Below the pieces are notes generated by a model. That model made no database searches, was not told the DNA's origin, and saw only the letters and a list, made by a program, of their open reading frames with translations. From Bacteroidota bacterium (GTDB lineage: Bacteria > Bacteroidota > Ignavibacteria > Tepidaquicellales > Tepidaquicellaceae), in assembly GCA_018266875.1 (NCBI GenBank), contig JAFDZR010000025.1:1-64000 (forward strand): a DNA stretch of 64,000 nucleotides. Reading direction: 5' to 3'. The position numbers were made by a program, and so were the translations under genes. Of this stretch, positions 54,784-62,783 are shown piece after piece (the stretch's first letter is position 1; every line of letters begins with the position of its first letter).

Positions 54784-55464
54784 TTATTCTTTCGGTTTAA
54801 GATTTTCGGGATCCTTGCTGTGCTTGACCATTTTTGCATCAATGAGGAATATAACATCTTCGGCAATGTTGGTGGCATGATCTGAAAGTCTTTCTATGTT
54901 TCTTACAAGAGCAAGAATATGACAGCAGGGGACAATCAGGTCGCTGTTTGATCTCATTTCCTCTGTAAGCAGATCGAAAATCTTTCTGTCCAGCCGGTCA
55001 ATCTCCTCATCAAAATTTATTATGCTCTTTGCCAGTTCCGCATCGCCGTTAACAAAACAATCAATGCTCATCTTTACGATCTTCTTGACTTTTACTGACA
55101 TATCGTCAACTATCATTTTTCGCAGAAGTTCTCCCTGACCCAGGAGCACTTTTACTCTTTCTGCAATATTTACAGAAATATCTCCCATTCTTTCCAGGTC
55201 GCTGTTTATCATTAAAGAAGACATAATAAGTCTAAGATCGAATGCAACGGGCTGTGTTAGAGCAAAAATTCTCTGGCAGTGTTTATCTATTTTGACATCA
55301 AATTTATCCACTTCATCATCTCTGCTGATGACTTTCTGTGCAAGGTCCAGATCTCCTTCAAACAGTGCTTTAAAGGAATTATCTATCTGTTCCTCAACAA
55401 GACTTCCCATTTTAATGATTTTCTCTTTTAGCTTTTCAAGCTCTTCTTCAAGATAATGAAGCAT
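54784..55464 (-). CDS. phoU: phosphate signalling complex protein PhoU
   Basis: A 226-residue all-helical protein with two PhoU repeats: LVEEQIDNSFKALFEGDLDL with RDDEVDKFDVKIDKHCQRI, and DCFVNGDAELAKSIINFDEE with IDRLDRKIFDLL. Metal-binding motifs are SDLERMGDISVNIAERV and RNIERLSDHATNIAEDVIFL (E/D-x-x-x-D patterns). PhoU links the Pst transporter to the PhoR kinase and represses phosphate uptake when phosphate is ample. It follows pstB by 54 nt, but pstS, pstC, pstA and phoBR are not in this window. Confidence 0.95.
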   Translation of the reverse strand: MLHYLEEELEKLKEKIIKMGSLVEEQIDNSFKALFEGDLDLAQKVISRDDEVDKFDVKIDKHCQRIFALTQPVAFDLRLIMSSLMINSDLERMGDISVNIAERVKVLLGQGELLRKMIVDDMSVKVKKIVKMSIDCFVNGDAELAKSIINFDEEIDRLDRKIFDLLTEEMRSNSDLIVPCCHILALVRNIERLSDHATNIAEDVIFLIDAKMVKHSKDPENLKPKE

Positions 55465-55518
55465 ACTTAATTGTTTTTATAAATTTATGAATTCAGAATT
55501 TAATATCAAAATTATTAA

Positions 55519-56277
55519 TTAACCGAATCTTCCCGAAATATAATTCTGGGTTTCTTCTTTTTCCGGTTTTGTAAACATTTTACTTGTCTGATTGTATTCA
55601 ATAATCTCGCCTGTAAGAAAGAAAGCGCATCTGTCGCTGACTCTTGCCGCCTGCTGCATGTTATGAGTTACAATTACAATTGTCAGGTCTTTTTTCAGAT
55701 CAAACATTAATTCTTCTATCTTTGCGGTTGAGATCGGATCCAGAGCGCTCGCAGGCTCATCCATCAGAAGTATCTCCGGATCCACTGCAAGCGCTCTCGC
55801 TATGCAGACTCTCTGCTGCTGTCCACCGGAAAGTCCCATTGCGGATTCCTTCAGCCTGTCCTTGACCTCGTCCCATATTGCAGCTCTTATGCAGTTTTTT
55901 TCGACGATCTCATCCAGCTCTTTTTTACCCGTTATGCCGTTTATTCTCGGTCCGTAAACAATGTTCTCGTAAATTGATTTCGGAAAAGGATTGGACTTTT
56001 GAAATATCATCCCGACTCTTCTCCTTAGTGAAACTACATCAACCCTTTTGTCATAAATATCTACACCGTCGATTTTTACTTCGCCTTCTATCCTAACGTT
56101 GTCAATTGTGTCATTCAGCCTGTTAAGAGTCCTGAGGAATGTTGATTTCCCGCACCCTGAAGGTCCGATCAGAGCGGTGATCTTCTTTTCGTTTATCTCG
56201 ATAGAAACATTTTTCAATGCCTGATTATCTGAATAATACAGATCTAAATTTTTTGTAATTATTTTTTTATCGCTCAT
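55519..56277 (-). CDS. pstB: phosphate ABC transporter ATP-binding protein PstB
   Basis: 252 residues from the ATG at 56277 (an ATG two codons upstream, at 56283, is possible). Walker [11 protein letters not shown]-loop [19 protein letters not shown], signature LSGGQQQR, Walker [17 protein letters not shown] and switch [16 protein letters not shown], all as in Pst[13 protein letters not shown] and the [19 protein letters not shown] end are PstB-specific. It energises PstSCA phosphate import. The permease genes are absent: the gene before it is lolD and the one after is phoU. Confidence 0.95.
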   Translation of the reverse strand: MSDKKIITKNLDLYYSDNQALKNVSIEINEKKITALIGPSGCGKSTFLRTLNRLNDTIDNVRIEGEVKIDGVDIYDKRVDVVSLRRRVGMIFQKSNPFPKSIYENIVYGPRINGITGKKELDEIVEKNCIRAAIWDEVKDRLKESAMGLSGGQQQRVCIARALAVDPEILLMDEPASALDPISTAKIEELMFDLKKDLTIVIVTHNMQQAARVSDRCAFFLTGEIIEYNQTSKMFTKPEKEETQNYISGRFG

Positions 56278-56295
56278 TAACATTAAAATCTCTTT

Positions 56296-56976
56296 TTATG
56301 ATTCCGATATTTTACCGTCTGTCATTTTTATTATTCTGTCACACTTCCGTGCAAAATCCTCATTGTGAGTTACTATTACGAAAGTCTGTCTGAATTTATT
56401 CCTTAGTTCGAATATAAGTCTCATTATTGAATCTGCATTTTCCGTATCAAGATTCCCTGTAGGTTCATCAGCAAGGATCAGTCTCGGTGAATTGATCAGC
56501 GCTCTTGCAATTGCAACTCTCTGCGCTTCGCCTCCGGAAAGTTCGGAAGGTTTGTGATCAGCCCTGTCTCTGAGTCCAACTTCGCTGAGTATTTCAAGAG
56601 CTTTTCCGGAATCTTCCCTGCCGCTTATCATTGATGCGATAAGTACATTTTCCAGTGCAGTGAATTCAGGCAGTAAGTGGTGAAACTGAAAGATAAATCC
56701 GATCTTCTGACTCCTGAATAAGGCAAGTTCTTTTTCCTTTTTGTCAAATATGTTCATTCCCTCGAATAATACTCTTCCTGAATCAGGGTTGTCAAGCGTT
56801 CCGAGAATATGAAGAAGCGTGCTTTTTCCGGCTCCTGATTTTCCTGTAATGGCGCAGATCTCTTCGCCGAAAATTTCAAGATCAATATTCTTCAGTACGT
56901 CAAGTTTCTTTGTCCCTGCAAGAGGATAAGACTTGTTTACTTTTTCTATCTTTATTAAAACTTCTTTTTCAGTCAT
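56296..56976 (-). CDS. lolD: lipoprotein-releasing ABC transporter ATPase LolD
   Basis: A 226-residue ABC ATPase of the MacB/LolD group. Walker [10 protein letters not shown], then [20 protein letters not shown] (LolD-typical Q-loop region), signature [19 protein letters not shown], Walker [18 protein letters not shown], and His switch [17 protein letters not shown]. It drives extraction of mature lipoproteins from the inner membrane towards the outer membrane. It is encoded 29 nt after its permease partner at 57006, matching the large number of lipoproteins in this genome. pstB follows after 18 nt. Confidence 0.93.
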   Translation of the reverse strand: MTEKEVLIKIEKVNKSYPLAGTKKLDVLKNIDLEIFGEEICAITGKSGAGKSTLLHILGTLDNPDSGRVLFEGMNIFDKKEKELALFRSQKIGFIFQFHHLLPEFTALENVLIASMISGREDSGKALEILSEVGLRDRADHKPSELSGGEAQRVAIARALINSPRLILADEPTGNLDTENADSIMRLIFELRNKFRQTFVIVTHNEDFARKCDRIIKMTDGKISES

Positions 56977-57005
56977 TGATTAATTTAAAAGAATAACTCA
57001 TTTTA

Positions 57006-58232
57006 TCATTCCCATCTGATTGAATCTACAGGCTTCAATTTTGCCGCTCTCCTTGATGGATATATCGAAGCGAGATAACATAAAAGCATTGCAGCCATTG
57101 GTATGTATAAAAGATCGGTGAACCTTAATTCAACAGGTAGAGCTTCGAGTTTGTAAACCGATGTATCAAGTTTGTAAAATTCAAAATATATCTGAGCCAG
57201 TATTATCCCGAGTCCTATTACAAGCCCTGAAAGGGTCCCAATCACTCCGACGGATAAACCCTCGATCATGAAAATATTGGTGATCATTTTATCGGTTGCC
57301 CCCATGGATTTCAGAACTCCTATGTCACGTTTTTTCTCTATAACGGTCATTGTCAGCGAACCGAGAATATTAAATGAAGCGACCGCAATTATTATACTGA
57401 GTATTGTAAATGCAACCCACCTCTCTACTTTTAAAATCGAATAAAAATCCTCATGCAGATCATACCATGTCAGTACTTTGTATTTATCCCCGAGCAGTTT
57501 TATGATCTTCGCTTTTTCCATTTCGGAATTTGTGATGTCGTCAAGTCTCATCTCCACTCCGCTTACCTTGTTTCCGAGATCGAACATCTGCTGAGCGCCT
57601 TCTATTGAAATGTATGCATAATTACCGTCATAATCCTTATTGTCTGAATCATAAACTCCGGTGATAATAAATTTTTTGGTTTTGGGATCAACAAACTGTG
57701 TCAGCGAACTTTCAAGTCCGACCGGACTCAGCAGTGTAAGCGTATCTCCCGGTCTTGCTTTCAATTTGCCAAGAAGTGAAAAACCGAGAACTATACTCCC
57801 GAAATCACCTTTGTCAGAGAGATCAAACTTACCCAGTTTGATTGTTTCCTTTACTCCTGAAACTTCTGAAACCTCATCCTCCTTTACCCCCTTGATGAAT
57901 ACTACTTCGTTCTGCCCTTCATTTGCAAGCATTCCTTTGTTAAGAGTATATGGCGAAGCTGATTTTATTCCGAGATCTTTTATCCTGCTCTGTATCTCAT
58001 CATAATCCGAAAGTCGGGAACTGTCAGCTGACTCGACTCTGATATGAGGATCAAAACTGACAAGTATGTTTGTAACTTTGCTGTTGAATCCGTTGAATAC
58101 GGATAATACAATTACAAGAGCTGCTACGCCGATACAAACTCCTACTATTGAGATTAGTGAAATGATCGTAATGAAACTGAATTTCTTTTTTGAAAACAAA
58201 TATCTTCTTGCAATGAAATATTCGGGCTTCAT
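57006..58232 (-). CDS. LolC/LolE-family lipoprotein-releasing permease
   Basis: A 408-residue protein with the LolC/E topology: TM1 (about 22-46), a large periplasmic MacB-PCD-like domain (VSFDPHIRVESADSSRLSDY, TPYTLNKGMLANEG-like SPYTLNKGMLANEG, GDTLTLLSPVG), then three TMs with the FtsX domain (ILSIIIAVASFNILGSLTMT, DIGVLKSMGATDKMITNIF). It ends LYPSRRAAKL-like IYPSRRAAKLKPVDSIRWE, the family's C-terminal signature. A single LolC/E-type gene with lolD suggests a LolF-like homodimer. It starts 9 nt after the ParB-like gene and precedes lolD by 29 nt. Confidence 0.92.
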   Translation of the reverse strand: MKPEYFIARRYLFSKKKFSFITIISLISIVGVCIGVAALVIVLSVFNGFNSKVTNILVSFDPHIRVESADSSRLSDYDEIQSRIKDLGIKSASPYTLNKGMLANEGQNEVVFIKGVKEDEVSEVSGVKETIKLGKFDLSDKGDFGSIVLGFSLLGKLKARPGDTLTLLSPVGLESSLTQFVDPKTKKFIITGVYDSDNKDYDGNYAYISIEGAQQMFDLGNKVSGVEMRLDDITNSEMEKAKIIKLLGDKYKVLTWYDLHEDFYSILKVERWVAFTILSIIIAVASFNILGSLTMTVIEKKRDIGVLKSMGATDKMITNIFMIEGLSVGVIGTLSGLVIGLGIILAQIYFEFYKLDTSVYKLEALPVELRFTDLLYIPMAAMLLCYLASIYPSRRAAKLKPVDSIRWE

Positions 58233-58241
58233 CTCATTCTC

Positions 58242-59078
58242 CTATTCATCAAAAACTATTACCGATTCCTGATACTGTCTTACTTTATTCTTGTCTATTT
58301 TATCAATGAGTATTCTTTTAAGCTCAGCCTGCTTTTCTTCTATATTCCTGTCATGCATTAATTTGCTGATTTCATATTTTACATGAAGGACTCTGTTAAT
58401 GATCCTGTGTCTGGAAATGCCTGCAGGCAAATGATATTTGCTGTCCGCTATTTTTAAGATGTGACTTTTCCTGAGATCCGGGAAAATGATCAGCAGACCT
58501 TTTCTGCGGGTATATTTCCTTATGTCGGAAAACTTTATATCACTTTCAGATCTGTCAAAATCATATATTTTAAAGTAAAGCATTGTCAGAGTGTGAAGCT
58601 GATCCACCATTTTATCAAGATCCGAAGAGAGCTTTATGAGAATGTTCTCATCTTTTACTATATCAGAGGCAAGGGTGTAATGAAATTTCTCTTTGATCAT
58701 TTCTATGCCTTTTGAATAGGAAATCTTTTCATACGGTAACCCGTTAATCTCGCAGTACTTTTTAAGCTTATCCATTTTAAGATTGTAAACAAGATGATTC
58801 CATTTGTCAAGTTTCAGTGATTTATCCCTGTAATCCAGTACCTGCGCAAGTATCAGTTTACAGCCGATTTCCATCAGCGAACCGTATCTGTTAGCACCGT
58901 CCAGAAGAATTATGTCATCATTGTGTCTGCCGGTAATTACAGGATTGATAAGATATTTTGACCTGGAAATTCTGTTGTAAATGTTCCTTAATCTAATGGT
59001 CTCTGTGGCTTCATGGAGTTTTATTTCGGTAAGACGAAGGATCTCAAGATCAAAATAATTATCAGTGTAATTTATCAA
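58242..59078 (-). CDS. ParB/Srx-fold protein, SbnI/SerK-like
   Basis: A 278-residue protein from a TTG start. The first ~100 residues have the ParB/sulfiredoxin N-terminal fold: LRLTEIKLHEATETIRLRNI (with the His-Glu pair), YLINPVITGRHNDDIILLDG, then ANRYGSLMEIGCKLILAQVL and DY. This order (HE, PI/V strand, DG-x-x-R, conserved Trp after the DY) resembles free-serine kinases of the SbnI/SerK type more than chromosome-segregation ParB, because no HTH or CTP-binding GERR motif follows. The C-terminal ~150 residues are helical and basic. It may be a small-molecule kinase or nucleotide-binding regulator. It lies between clpB-like and lolC genes with 10-45 nt gaps. Confidence 0.62.
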   Translation of the reverse strand: MINYTDNYFDLEILRLTEIKLHEATETIRLRNIYNRISRSKYLINPVITGRHNDDIILLDGANRYGSLMEIGCKLILAQVLDYRDKSLKLDKWNHLVYNLKMDKLKKYCEINGLPYEKISYSKGIEMIKEKFHYTLASDIVKDENILIKLSSDLDKMVDQLHTLTMLYFKIYDFDRSESDIKFSDIRKYTRRKGLLIIFPDLRKSHILKIADSKYHLPAGISRHRIINRVLHVKYEISKLMHDRNIEEKQAELKRILIDKIDKNKVRQYQESVIVFDE

Positions 59079-59123
59079 TTCCCTGTAAATTTAATTTTTA
59101 CTGACAATAAATTTTGGTCAGTG

Positions 59124-60458
59124 TTAATTCTTCTTTGTAAATTCAATAAGACCTCTGTTGTCTAATTTAGCTTCGATTGTATCTCCCGGAAGAAATTCCG
59201 CATTCAGGATCTTTTCTGACAGTACATTTGTAACATATTTCTGTATTGTTCTTTTTAAAGGTCTTGCTCCGTATGAAATGTCAAATCCAAGTTTGCCGAG
59301 CCAGTCTTTTACTTCATCATCAATGATCAGTTTCATATTATTTCTTTCCACCTTTTCAATTAGATACCTGATCTGAATATCTACAATCTCTCTGATTTCG
59401 TTTGAAGTGAGCGGCTTGAATACAATTATCTCGTCCAATCTGTTAAGAAATTCCGGTCTTATTGTGGCTCTGAGCAGTTCCATTAGCTGGATCCTGAGTT
59501 CATTAATGATTTCATCCCTGTTCCTTTCATCTATGATCTGCATTTTTTCCTGAATAAGATGAGAACCGAGATTAGATGTCATGATTATTATCGTGTTCTT
59601 GAAATTGACTGTTCTTCCCTGCGAATCAGTGAGTCTGCCTTCATCCAGAACCTGCAGCAGAATATTAAACACATCCGGATGGGCTTTCTCAATTTCGTCA
59701 AGCAGCACTACTGAATAAGGTCTTCTTCTTACTGCTTCGGTAAGCTGTCCGCCTTCTTCATATCCGACATAACCGGGAGGAGCTCCTATGAGTCTTGATA
59801 CTGAGAATTTTTCCATATACTCGCTCATATCAATTCTCACTATCGCTTTTTCATCATCAAAGAGAAATTCCGCAAGCGCTCTCGCAAGTTCAGTCTTTCC
59901 AACTCCGGTCGTACCGAGAAAAATAAAAGAGCCAATTGGTCTGTTCTCATCCTGAAGTCCAGCTCTTGACCTCCTAATCGCATTTGAAACCGCTACCACC
60001 GCATCGTTTTGTCCGATCACTCTTTTTTCAAGATTCTCTTCCATGTGCACAAGTTTGGCGCGTTCACTCTCAAGCATTTTGCTGACCGGTATGCCCGTCC
60101 ACTTTGAGACTATTTCGGCAATATCTTCCGCATCTACTTCTTCCTTCAGCATTTTATTATCCTTCTGTATCTTTGCTAGCTCTTTGGATTTTGCATCAAT
60201 GCTTTTCTGTAGTTCAAGAAGCTTTCCGTATCTGATCTCAGCTACTTTTGCAAGATTACCTTCGCGTTCGTATTTATCAGCTTCTGTTTTTAAATTTTCT
60301 ATTTCTTCCTTGGATGCTCTTACAGATTTGATTAACTCCTTTTCTAGATTCCAGTGAGCAACAAGAGAATTCCTCTTCTCTGATAATTCCGCAAGCTCCC
60401 TGTCAATTTCTTCAAGACGGAGTTTTGTCGGATTGGTCTTCGATGTATTCTTTGCCAT
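59124..60458 (-). CDS. short ClpB-like AAA+ protein lacking NBD1
   Basis: 444 residues, about half of normal ClpB (850-870). It begins after a 12-residue leader inside the ClpB middle domain: ELAELSEKRNSLVAHWNLEK and NLAKVAEIRYGKLLELQ are second-half M-domain coiled coil. It then continues through IVSKWTGIPVSKML into a complete NBD2: Walker A GTTGVGKTE (182-190), pore loop GYVGYEEGG (229-237), Walker B VVLLDEIEKAH (250-260), sensor 1 MTSNLGS, arginine finger FLNR (Arg340), sensor 2 GARPLKR. The N-domain and NBD1 are absent, and only 149 bp separate it from rnr, so they are not nearby in another frame. It may be a single-ring disaggregase/unfoldase (compare animal SKD3) or a truncated relic; the intact motifs favour function. 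Confidence 0.85.
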   Translation of the reverse strand: MAKNTSKTNPTKLRLEEIDRELAELSEKRNSLVAHWNLEKELIKSVRASKEEIENLKTEADKYEREGNLAKVAEIRYGKLLELQKSIDAKSKELAKIQKDNKMLKEEVDAEDIAEIVSKWTGIPVSKMLESERAKLVHMEENLEKRVIGQNDAVVAVSNAIRRSRAGLQDENRPIGSFIFLGTTGVGKTELARALAEFLFDDEKAIVRIDMSEYMEKFSVSRLIGAPPGYVGYEEGGQLTEAVRRRPYSVVLLDEIEKAHPDVFNILLQVLDEGRLTDSQGRTVNFKNTIIIMTSNLGSHLIQEKMQIIDERNRDEIINELRIQLMELLRATIRPEFLNRLDEIIVFKPLTSNEIREIVDIQIRYLIEKVERNNMKLIIDDEVKDWLGKLGFDISYGARPLKRTIQKYVTNVLSEKILNAEFLPGDTIEAKLDNRGLIEFTKKN

Positions 60459-60607
60459 TTATTAATGAGATTTAATACTGCAAAATTAATAAATTTAGCA
60501 TGCAGTTTCTATATAATTAGTATTATTTAAACATTACGGATGGATTTATTCTATATCTGAGGGAGGGATTTTATTGAATTAAGTCTTTCCGCTCATAATT
60601 ATACAAA

Positions 60608-62782
60608 TTAACTTATCAGTGCGAAATCAATTTTTTTGCTTTCCTTATTTACCCTTATGACTTTTATTTTTACTTTTTGTCCGGCTTTCAGGATCTTTCT
60701 TTTCCTTCTGCCCACAGCAATATGTTTCTTCTCGTCATATTCATAATAATCTCCCTCGATATCCCTGAATCTTATCATTCCCTCAACGAGAATATCCATT
60801 ATCTCAACGAAAATTCCGTACTGAACCATTCCTGAAACTATTCCCTCATATTCTTCGCCAATGTGTTTTGAAATATAATCGATCTGCATTAATTTAATTG
60901 ACTCCCTTTCTGCTTTCTCTGCGTTCTGTTCCATTATAGAACTCTGTTTGCAAATCTCCGGCAGAACGTTTTTGTAATGCTCGATTTTTTTGTTTAATTC
61001 CTTTCCTCCGTTAATGTAATCGTAAAGGATCCTGTGTATTTCGAGATCCGGATATCTTCTTATAGGTGAGGTAAAATGTGAATAATCCCTGAACCCGAGT
61101 CCGTAATGCCCGATATTCTTTGTCTGATAAATTGCCTTTGACATTGACCTTATGAAAAGATCATTGATAATAAATTCCTCCGGTTTTCCCTCAATGTCAT
61201 TTAGAAGTTTTCTTAATGAGTTCTTGTCCTCCGGATTTATTGTGTAACCAAACTGCTTTACGAATTCAGAAAGATCCTTCATCTTGTCCGGGTTCGGATT
61301 GTCATGGACTCTGTATATGAATGGTATGTATGTCTTGTATTCGTTTGTTACTTTTCCGATGTATTCGGTCGCGCATTTATTTGCCAGAAGCATGAATTCC
61401 TCTATCAGTCTCATCGAATCAAGTCTTTCCTTTACTACAATATCCGTTACGTTTCCCTTTTTGTCAAATCTGAATTTCACTTCGTTTGAATCAAAATCAA
61501 GACTTTCCTCACGCAGCCGGATAAGAGTAATTGATTTGCTGATCTTATACATCAGTTTCAGTTCCTTGTGAAAATCTCCTTTTCCCGTCTCAATTATCTT
61601 CTGCGCTTCTTCATATGTGAATCTTCTTTTGCTTCTGATTACTGTTTTCCTTATCTCAAAGTCCTTTACCTTGAACGTTCTGCTCAGAGTAATCAGAATG
61701 GAAAAAGTCAGTTTGTCTTCATCAGGTCTGAGTGAACATAGTTCATTTGAGATCTTTTCAGGAAGCATGGGAATTACATTTTTAACAAGATAAACGCTAG
61801 TCGCTCTTTTCAAAGCTTCCCTGTCCAGTTCTGTTCCTTCTTTCACAAAATGCGACACATCAGCTATGTGAACACCGAGAAGATAATTTCCGTTGCCGAG
61901 ATTTTCCACTGAAACAGCGTCGTCAAAATCCTTTGCATCCTCCGGATCTATTGTAAATATAACTTTATCCCTGAGATCAAGTCTGTCTTTAGGATCATAC
62001 TGCAGCGAAAGCTCATTCGCTTCTTTGAGAACTTCCTTCGGAAATTCCTTTACAAGTCCGAATTTTCGAATAATGGATTTTTCCTCAGAGTCTCTTACTC
62101 CGGATTTCCCGAGAACTTCAACGACCTTTCCTCTCAGGTCTGAAAATTCATTTCCCTGATCTTCAGGATTCAGCACTTCAGCAAAAACTTTGTCATTATT
62201 TTCAGCTCCTGAAAAATCCATGTATGCAACAATGATCTCTTTTTTAATTTCTCTTGAATCGGGAAAGATCAGACCGTAAGTCTTGTGATTTTCAAATCTG
62301 CCTGTTACGAATTTTTTCTGATGTGAAATGATCTCCGTTATTTCAGCGTCTGCGCCTTCGCCGGATCTGAGTATCCTGAATTTTACTTTATCTCCTATTT
62401 TATGAACAAATGTTTTTGAGGATTTAATATTGTAAAAGACGATTTCTCCGTCATCTGTTGTGGTTTTTATAACGGGTCTTCCGTCATTCCCAAAGTCAAT
62501 CTCGCCTGTTTGTTCAGCTGGAACATTCACCCTGGCGGGATTTTTTCTGTAACTTGTTTTCAGATCTTTTTTATTTTGAAAAGAGCCGCTTTTTGAAATC
62601 AGACTGTAGTACTTTCCTTCCTTTTCTATTTTTCCTTCCTTGATAAGTTCACGGAGATCTTTTTTAAGTGATTCTCTGGAAGATGGTTTCAGTCCTAATT
62701 TTTTTAATAAAGAATTTACCTTAAAAGATGAATTCCTGTTCTTTCCGTATAGGTCAAGTATTTTATTCTGTAAGTTGATAAT
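60608..62782 (-). CDS. rnr: ribonuclease R (RNB domain), start codon non-canonical
   Basis: The RNB exonuclease core is clear: VIFTIDPEDAKDFDDAVSVE with the catalytic aspartates, LLGVHIADVSHFV, PMLPEKISNELCSLRP, and YSHFTSPIRRYPDLEIHRIL. Cold-shock domains precede it and an S1 domain ends it (YEGIVSGMVQYGIFVEI). It degrades structured RNA 3' to 5'. The first canonical start (GTG, 62530) would omit about 80 residues that read LDLYGKNRNSSFKVNSLLKK and SSRESLKKDLRELIKEGKIE, the RNase R winged-helix domain. The frame is open back to a stop at 62807. I therefore place the start at an ATT at 62782, one base after the tamB-like stop; the exact codon is inference. Confidence 0.88.
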   Translation of the reverse strand: MINLQNKILDLYGKNRNSSFKVNSLLKKLGLKPSSRESLKKDLRELIKEGKIEKEGKYYSLISKSGSFQNKKDLKTSYRKNPARVNVPAEQTGEIDFGNDGRPVIKTTTDDGEIVFYNIKSSKTFVHKIGDKVKFRILRSGEGADAEITEIISHQKKFVTGRFENHKTYGLIFPDSREIKKEIIVAYMDFSGAENNDKVFAEVLNPEDQGNEFSDLRGKVVEVLGKSGVRDSEEKSIIRKFGLVKEFPKEVLKEANELSLQYDPKDRLDLRDKVIFTIDPEDAKDFDDAVSVENLGNGNYLLGVHIADVSHFVKEGTELDREALKRATSVYLVKNVIPMLPEKISNELCSLRPDEDKLTFSILITLSRTFKVKDFEIRKTVIRSKRRFTYEEAQKIIETGKGDFHKELKLMYKISKSITLIRLREESLDFDSNEVKFRFDKKGNVTDIVVKERLDSMRLIEEFMLLANKCATEYIGKVTNEYKTYIPFIYRVHDNPNPDKMKDLSEFVKQFGYTINPEDKNSLRKLLNDIEGKPEEFIINDLFIRSMSKAIYQTKNIGHYGLGFRDYSHFTSPIRRYPDLEIHRILYDYINGGKELNKKIEHYKNVLPEICKQSSIMEQNAEKAERESIKLMQIDYISKHIGEEYEGIVSGMVQYGIFVEIMDILVEGMIRFRDIEGDYYEYDEKKHIAVGRRKRKILKAGQKVKIKVIRVNKESKKIDFALIS

Positions 62783-62783
62783 T

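Noticed and set aside
60608-62530. GTG at 62530 as the rnr start
   Set aside because: It would exclude a recognisable winged-helix domain encoded in the same open frame.
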